Assembly: GCA_018260755.1 (NCBI GenBank)
Contig: JAGTWP010000060.1
Coordinates: 1-6,617 of the forward strand
Source: Candidatus Altarchaeum sp.
GTDB lineage: Archaea > Altiarchaeota > Altiarchaeia > Altiarchaeales > Altiarchaeaceae
Direction of reading: 5' to 3'
DNA length: 6,617 nucleotides
In this document: piece by piece, positions 1 to 3,956 of the stretch
Position numbering within the stretch: position 1 is the first letter of the stretch
Layout: each line of letters opens with the position of its first letter
Position numbers and translations under genes: made by a program
Notes under the pieces: generated by a model
What the model saw: the letters and a program-made list of their open reading frames with translations, nothing else
Database searches by the model: none
What the model was told of the DNA's origin: nothing

Positions 1-21
1 TATATTTGTATTTGAAGGATA

Positions 22-30
22 ATTTATAAC
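22..30 (+). promoter_or_regulatory. Possible TATA box for the 68-304 gene
   Basis: The sequence tttataa at 23-29 follows a purine-rich stretch (gaaggataa) that could act as a BRE. Its centre is about 42 bases before the ATG at 68. With the usual archaeal spacing of 25-27 bases to the start of transcription, this predicts a leader of about 15 bases. In a window this AT-rich such boxes arise by chance, so the call is weak. Confidence 0.3.
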
Positions 31-67
31 AACAGAAGATTAAACGGTCTCAATAAATAAATTTAAA

Positions 68-304
68 ATGGATGAAAATAAGATTAAGCAAATTGAAGAC
101 GAAGGAAAAAAATTAATAGAGGACTTTTCAAAATCACTTGAAAAAATAGAAGAAAAGATTAAAGATGGTAATATGACATGGTATGTTAGCGATATTAATA
201 CCGTAACAAGAAATGATGAAGATGGTGTTGAAAAAAATTTTAAGGAAGGTCTAAAAAGAAATGCGCCGAAGTGGGATGATGATGGTTATGTAAAGGTTGA
301 TTAA
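68..304 (+). CDS. Small acidic protein resembling archaeal GatC (tRNA-dependent amidotransferase subunit C)
   Basis: This gene encodes 78 residues, rich in Lys, Glu and Asp, with no signal peptide or membrane segment, so the product is probably cytosolic. Residues 8-30 look like one amphipathic helix (GKKLIEDFSKSLEKIEEKI), followed by a short strand-like WYVSDINTV and a C-terminal RNAPKWDDDGYVKVD. A helix, then a 'YV.D.N' stretch, then 'NAP..D..GY' matches my recollection of archaeal GatC proteins. GatC is the small subunit that wraps around GatA and GatB, which convert Glu-tRNA(Gln) or Asp-tRNA(Asn) to the amide form. It has no catalytic residues of its own. The ATG at 68 is the first start after an in-frame stop at 41-43, and no Shine-Dalgarno is visible. 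The gene converges on the minus-strand genes, and no gatA or gatB lies in the window. The assignment rests on motif memory; an unrelated small protein is possible. That the frame is a real gene is more certain than its function. Confidence 0.6.
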   Translation: MDENKIKQIEDEGKKLIEDFSKSLEKIEEKIKDGNMTWYVSDINTVTRNDEDGVEKNFKEGLKRNAPKWDDDGYVKVD

Positions 305-530
305 ACGGATTAAAAAAATTTGTTTTTCTTATTTTTCCCAGTATTAGATAGGTCTCTAAAATTTCTAAAATCGCAATAACTACGAGTATAATCAAAATGT
401 TTCCGAGAAAAATATCACCTCTGAATTTTTGCGGTATTTGCAGCCACAAACTAAAAATAAATGCAATAGCCAGGCATGCAAAAACCGGTATTTGAATTTT
501 AATATATGTCTTTCTGTGCATTTCAAGCAA
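240..530 (-). CDS. Probable small two-helix membrane protein, family unknown
   Basis: The frame encodes up to 96 residues. Residues 14-32 and 40-64 are strongly hydrophobic and separated by a short basic loop (PQKFRGD). The second helix carries two glutamates (E56, E59), and a KIRK cluster follows it. The first codon used here is TTG at 530, which has an AGG nine bases upstream (540-542). An ATG at 521 (residue 4) is the alternative. The frame stays open upstream to a TAA after the 585-3887 gene, but there is no ATG there. It lies 54 bases downstream of that gene with no obvious terminator between them, so co-transcription is likely. The last 20 or so residues (HNHHHPTSAHFF and on) overlap the opposite-strand gene at 240-304 and look like antisense sequence, so the true C-terminus may be near base 310. 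I recognise no family. It may be a real gene with an odd end, or a spurious frame in a hydrophobic-coding stretch. Confidence 0.5.
   Translation of the reverse strand: MLEMHRKTYIKIQIPVFACLAIAFIFSLWLQIPQKFRGDIFLGNILIILVVIAILEILETYLILGKIRKTNFFNPFNQPLHNHHHPTSAHFFLDLP
312..337 (+). terminator. U-rich terminator-like tract after the 68-304 gene
   Basis: Eight bases after the TAA stop is a run of seven A, then T-rich sequence (tttgtttttcttattttt). On the plus-strand transcript this gives a U-rich tract of the kind that ends archaeal transcription, and the A-run can pair weakly with it. It would also separate this gene from the convergent minus-strand unit. Confidence 0.45.
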
Positions 531-584
531 GCCGTAAAGCCTGACTTTTTCCTGATTTTAAGTAGCTATGTTTATCTGAAAAAT

Positions 585-3500
585 TTAAATTCCTCCCAGT
601 CCGCCGCTTTGTCCTCCTTTTTCTGTGGGTTTATATGCCTTCGGATTTGCATTGCCTAAACCTCCTTCTTGTGCACTTTGACTTGTATCAGATGCTTCCC
701 GCTTCAGTCCTTTGTCACCCAATCCGCCCCCGCCTTCATTTTCTCTGCCTTCTTCTTTTGGTTGTGTTCCTTCTTTATCTACCTTATTACTTGCCTTTCT
801 TCTTTTTGCCAGTAAAAACAGAAGAAGTAGAAGTGCTATTAAAAACAAAATTATTGCGATTATAATCCACCACCAAATGTTAGATTTGCCCGGCTTATCT
901 TTTGCATCACCTGGGTCTGTCTTGTATTTAAAAATTTCATCGTAATCGCTGGCTCCATCGCCATCCGTATCGTTGCTTAATGGATTTAAATTGTATTTTG
1001 CATAAGTGAAGATTTCATCGTAATCGCTGATGCCGTCATTATCCGTATCGTTGCTTGTTGCATTTGTTTTATATTTTAAAATTTCCTCGCTGTCTTTAAT
1101 GCCGTCACTGTCATTATCCGCATCATGTAACGGGTCTATTTTATAGGTAAAAATTTCGTCGTAATCGCTAACTCCATCGCCATCACTATCTAATTTTGTG
1201 GGGTCTGTCTTATAAACAAAAATTTCATCGTAATCGCTGATTTTATCACTGTCCGTATCATTGCTTAACTGGTTTGTTTTGTATTTTAAAATTTCTTCAC
1301 TGTCTTTAATGCCGTCGCTGTCTTTATCTTCATCTTTTAACGGGTTTGTTTTGTAGACAAAAATTTCATCGTAATCATTAATTCCATCGTTATCGCTGTC
1401 TTTATTATTCGGATTTGTCTTGTATTTTAAAATCTCATCACTGTCTTTAATACCATCTCCGTCTTTGTCGACATCGTGTAATGCGTCTGTTTTATAGACA
1501 AAAATTTCGTCGTAATCGTCGATACCATCTTTATCTGTATCTTTGCTCAACATATCTGTTTTATACTTATCTCTTTCATCACTGTTATTTATCTTGTCCT
1601 TATCTTCGTCCCCTTTTGAATCATAACACTTTGTTTTATAGCAGAATAATGTTCCGCATGCCGTATCCTGCTGACATCCTTCACCGCTGCTTGGAGTGGC
1701 ATAAGTTATAATACTTGGTGAACTATAACTATTTTTTGAATCTGACGAAGAAGATGATGTGGAAGATGAAGGTGAACATGCTGCGGTATCACTTCCGCTG
1801 CAATCTTCATCAATCCCGTTTCCCCCGCAGGCATCTGTTGCTCCGGGATGAATTCCCGAATTATTATCATTACAATCATTTGGATTTGTAACATATTTCG
1901 GAGTTTGTAAACCACATAATACTTCGCATGTTGTATTGCATCCGCCAACAGTTCTATTATCTGTTCTGTTTCCATAATTATCATTATCTGTATCTCTGTA
2001 ACAACTGCATGTAATTGTAGTATTGCAGCCCTTACATGAAACAGTTAAATTTGCCGACGCATTTAAATTTATCTGTGTTCCGTTTTCCGAATAGGCGGTT
2101 AAATTTGCGAAATTTGTCAGTGTTTTATCTTTGCAGAAACTAACATAGTAGTATTCTGTACAGTCGGTAACCGGACAGGAAACTGTTGGAGAACTTGCTA
2201 TTGTGGAAGATTTTATATTAAAAGCATCTAATCTTATAATTTTTGAGGCATTTGTTATAGAAAATTCAATAATATTGTTTGAATAATTTCCATTTATTTG
2301 ACCTCCACTTACACTTAATGTAGAAATATTATTATTATATTTTAATTGCATATCTGGATTTTTATTAGTATCTGTTCCATTGATTATATCTATTTCGTAG
2401 GTCTCGGAAGTACTTATATTATTATCACTTCCTCCAACGCTACCGTTAAGTTTTATTAAGAAATAAATTGTGTCATTATTTTCATTATAGTTTACTTTTA
2501 ACTCTTGAATATCATAACTTGCTTTTACAGAAGCATTTGCCGGTGAACTACACTCTGGTTGAACTGCATCACCAATAGAATCTGCCTTACTTCTATTTAC
2601 ATTTATCCAGTCACTTTCATTTCCATCCAAAATAATGCTTATATTATCTCCTTCAACAAACATAGATGAATTTGCAGATATATCCCAGGAATATTCATCA
2701 TTTCCTTTTAAATAACTTAAAAACTTATCAAGCGATGAAACATTTATTAACCCAGTTGGCATTATATCAATTAAAGTTATATTATAAATCGAACAAATTC
2801 CGTTATTTTTAACTTTTACCGAGAAATTAGTACTATTTCCAGCCATAACAAAAGAACTTGCATATTTTGTAAGTGTTACATTAGGATTTTCAAAACAATC
2901 ACAGCAATTTGCACAATTCTCTCCGATGCTCGCATTACAAATTCCATCTCCGCAATATAGTTCCTGAAGAATACATCCTGTCTTAAATGTCAAATTTTTT
3001 AATGTGGTTTCGTTGCCCATATTTATTGTAATATTTGCCATTAATGTTTTGTTTTTGCAAAAACTAATATAATACCATTCTGTACAGTCGGTAACCGGAC
3101 AGGAAACTGTTGGAGAACTTGCTATTGTGGAAGATTTTATATTAAAAGCATCTAATCTTATAATTTTTGAGGCATTTGTTATAGAAAATTCAATAATATT
3201 GTTTGAATAATTTCCATTTATTTGACCTCCACTTACACTTAATGTAGAAATATTATTATTATATTTTAATTGCATATCTGGATTTTTATTAGTATCTGTT
3301 CCATTGATTATATCTATTTCGTAGGTCTCGGAAGTACTTATATTATTATCACTTCCTCCAACGCTACCGTTAAGTTTTATTAAGAAATAAATTGTGTCAT
3401 TATTTTCATTATAGTTTACTTTTAACTCTTGAATATCATAACTTGCTTTTACAGAAGCATTTGCCGGTGAACTACATTCTGGTTGAACTGCATCACCAAT

Positions 3501-3887
3501 AGAATCTGCCTTACTTCTAGTTACATCTATCCAGTCACTTTCATTTCCATCCAAAATAATGTTTGCATATTCACCTTCATATTGCAAATTATCCTTGGCT
3601 TTTATAGGAAAATTTAAAACATTAAATCCATAATTCAAAGTAAAATTTTGCTGCACTGATGTTAAATTTTTAATTTCCGAAGGCAAAGAAACCGTTACGG
3701 TTGCATTTTGTGTATAGTAAGGACCAAAAATTTTTACACTTAAATTTAACATCTCACCTTCATTCAACACCTTTCCGTTCGGACAAACCTTAATTAAATC
3801 TGAAATATTATCTGCACTAACAATTCCCACGCTTGTAATTCCAAGCATTGCTACTATCAAAAATCCGATAAAAATTTTTATATTCAT
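585..3887 (-). CDS. Large modular surface glycoprotein with CBM9-like, MopE-like and TSP3 calcium-binding repeats and one C-terminal membrane anchor
   Basis: This gene encodes 1100 residues of a predicted type I membrane protein. Residues 1-25 are a Sec-type signal peptide with cleavage near VSA. Residues 30-105 look like a beta-sandwich. Residues 108-270 and 416-578 are nearly identical CBM9/DOMON-like domains (LDGNESDW at the start, then DI and DTIYFLIKL). Residues 312-331 carry a CGDGICN cysteine module. Residues 335-385 resemble DUF11 (VTLTKYASS, NNG, LIDIMPTGL). Residues 627-704 match the MopE-type metal-binding motif (CYRDTDNDNYGN, DCNDNNSGIHPGA, GIDEDCSG). A Ser-rich linker (705-725) and a four-cysteine cluster (738-754) follow. 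Residues 757-995 hold about ten TSP3 repeats (DxDxDGxxDYDEI, YKTDP). A membrane helix spans about 1004-1027 with KRRK after it, then a 73-residue Gly-rich tail with GGLG motifs. About 50 N-x-S/T sequons predict heavy glycosylation of the exterior. The ATG at 3887 directly precedes the signal peptide. The likely role is adhesion or envelope structure. Calcium binding by TSP3 repeats is established for the family; metal or sugar binding by the other modules is inferred. Confidence 0.9.
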   Translation of the reverse strand: MNIKIFIGFLIVAMLGITSVGIVSADNISDLIKVCPNGKVLNEGEMLNLSVKIFGPYYTQNATVTVSLPSEIKNLTSVQQNFTLNYGFNVLNFPIKAKDNLQYEGEYANIILDGNESDWIDVTRSKADSIGDAVQPECSSPANASVKASYDIQELKVNYNENNDTIYFLIKLNGSVGGSDNNISTSETYEIDIINGTDTNKNPDMQLKYNNNISTLSVSGGQINGNYSNNIIEFSITNASKIIRLDAFNIKSSTIASSPTVSCPVTDCTEWYYISFCKNKTLMANITINMGNETTLKNLTFKTGCILQELYCGDGICNASIGENCANCCDCFENPNVTLTKYASSFVMAGNSTNFSVKVKNNGICSIYNITLIDIMPTGLINVSSLDKFLSYLKGNDEYSWDISANSSMFVEGDNISIILDGNESDWINVNRSKADSIGDAVQPECSSPANASVKASYDIQELKVNYNENNDTIYFLIKLNGSVGGSDNNISTSETYEIDIINGTDTNKNPDMQLKYNNNISTLSVSGGQINGNYSNNIIEFSITNASKIIRLDAFNIKSSTIASSPTVSCPVTDCTEYYYVSFCKDKTLTNFANLTAYSENGTQINLNASANLTVSCKGCNTTITCSCYRDTDNDNYGNRTDNRTVGGCNTTCEVLCGLQTPKYVTNPNDCNDNNSGIHPGATDACGGNGIDEDCSGSDTAACSPSSSTSSSSSDSKNSYSSPSIITYATPSSGEGCQQDTACGTLFCYKTKCYDSKGDEDKDKINNSDERDKYKTDMLSKDTDKDGIDDYDEIFVYKTDALHDVDKDGDGIKDSDEILKYKTNPNNKDSDNDGINDYDEIFVYKTNPLKDEDKDSDGIKDSEEILKYKTNQLSNDTDSDKISDYDEIFVYKTDPTKLDSDGDGVSDYDEIFTYKIDPLHDADNDSDGIKDSEEILKYKTNATSNDTDNDGISDYDEIFTYAKYNLNPLSNDTDGDGASDYDEIFKYKTDPGDAKDKPGKSNIWWWIIIAIILFLIALLLLLFLLAKRRKASNKVDKEGTQPKEEGRENEGGGGLGDKGLKREASDTSQSAQEGGLGNANPKAYKPTEKGGQSGGLGGI
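903..1619 (-). repeat. Tandem TSP3 calcium-binding repeats (about ten units)
   Basis: Residues 757-995 of the surface protein are repeats of 22-26 residues with acidic loops of the form DxDxDG followed by xxDYDEIF or xxDSEEIL, then YKT. Much of the array alternates two unit types, DYDEIFVYKT and DSEEILKYKT, giving a 47-residue (141-base) double unit. In DNA a recurring block, tttc[ag]tcgtaatc, appears at 935, 1013, 1154, 1223, 1364 and 1505, so spacings are 78, 141, 69, 141 and 141 bases. The unit at residues 947-972 has a three-residue insertion (AKYNLNPL where others have YKTDPL). Unit 1 (DEDKDKINN) and unit 6 (DTDSDKIS) have Lys where the loop glycine normally sits. TSP3 repeats typically wrap around bound calcium and form a stiff stalk, which fits a position just outside the membrane helix. 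Confidence 0.9.
2153..2637 (-). repeat. Near-identical internal duplication, downstream copy (second CBM9-like domain)
   Basis: This 485-base block repeats at 3077-3561 with an offset of exactly 924 bases (308 codons), so the frame is kept. By eye there are three mismatches: 2553 against 3477 (silent, in a Glu codon), and 2596 and 2603 against 3520 and 3527 (Asn for Thr and Asn for Asp in W-I-x-V-x-R). It encodes most of the CBM9-like domain at residues 417-578. Confidence 0.95.
3077..3561 (-). repeat. Near-identical internal duplication, upstream copy (first CBM9-like domain)
   Basis: Partner of the block at 2153-2637, about 99.4% identical with no gaps, encoding residues 109-270. Beyond the left edge in plus coordinates, the sequences remain homologous (YYISFCKNKTL against YYVSFCKDKTL) but drop to roughly 75-80% identity. 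Beyond the right edge only a weak EG[ED] match remains. The boundaries are therefore sharp. Confidence 0.95.
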
Positions 3888-3913
3888 TCTTTAAATTTTA
3901 AAACTTTTAATAG

Positions 3914-3921
3914 AATTATAA
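3914..3921 (-). promoter_or_regulatory. Possible TATA box for the surface-protein gene
   Basis: On the minus strand, ttataatt lies with its centre about 31 bases before the ATG at 3887. With standard archaeal spacing, transcription would start within about five bases of the ATG, giving a leaderless or nearly leaderless mRNA. This agrees with the lack of a Shine-Dalgarno: the bases before the ATG are aaatttaaaga. Confidence 0.4.
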
Positions 3922-3924
3922 CTG

Positions 3925-3956
3925 AAAATAAAAAAACTGAAACAAAACATATTTTA
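3925..3956 (-). terminator. U-rich terminator-like tract after the solenoid gene
   Basis: Directly after the TAA at 3957-3959, the minus-strand transcript contains tgttttgtttcag and then ttttttattttcag. These are successive T-runs without a strong hairpin, as in archaeal U-tract termination. Together with the TATA-like box next to it, this suggests that the surface-protein gene can be transcribed separately from the solenoid gene, though readthrough is possible. Confidence 0.45.

Noticed and set aside
1-22. Possible end of an upstream plus-strand gene (gaa gga taa at 14-22)
   Set aside because: Only six codons are visible and all frames close soon, so coding cannot be judged from this window.
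38-308. 10-base direct repeat gattaaacgg at 38-47 and 299-308 flanking the first gene
   Set aside because: It is short, AT-rich and without inverted ends or a target-site context. Chance similarity around two GAT-TAA codon pairs is enough to explain it.
903-1619. CRISPR-like array (a block of about 15 bases recurring at intervals)
   Set aside because: Spacing is 69, 78 or 141 bases, the repeats vary at third codon positions, and the 'spacers' encode the rest of the TSP3 unit. It is a protein-coding tandem repeat.
429-1711. Several 70-80 codon open frames on the plus strand (429-659, 635-865, 712-945, 1481-1711)
   Set aside because: They lie opposite the strongly supported surface-protein gene or the small membrane ORF. 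They show no domains, and their composition reflects the antisense of acidic repeat codons or of the Gly-rich tail.
1706-1984. A 92-codon minus-strand open frame inside the surface-protein gene
   Set aside because: It is another frame of the MopE-like and Ser-rich region, with low-complexity Ile/Val/His content and no recognisable domain.
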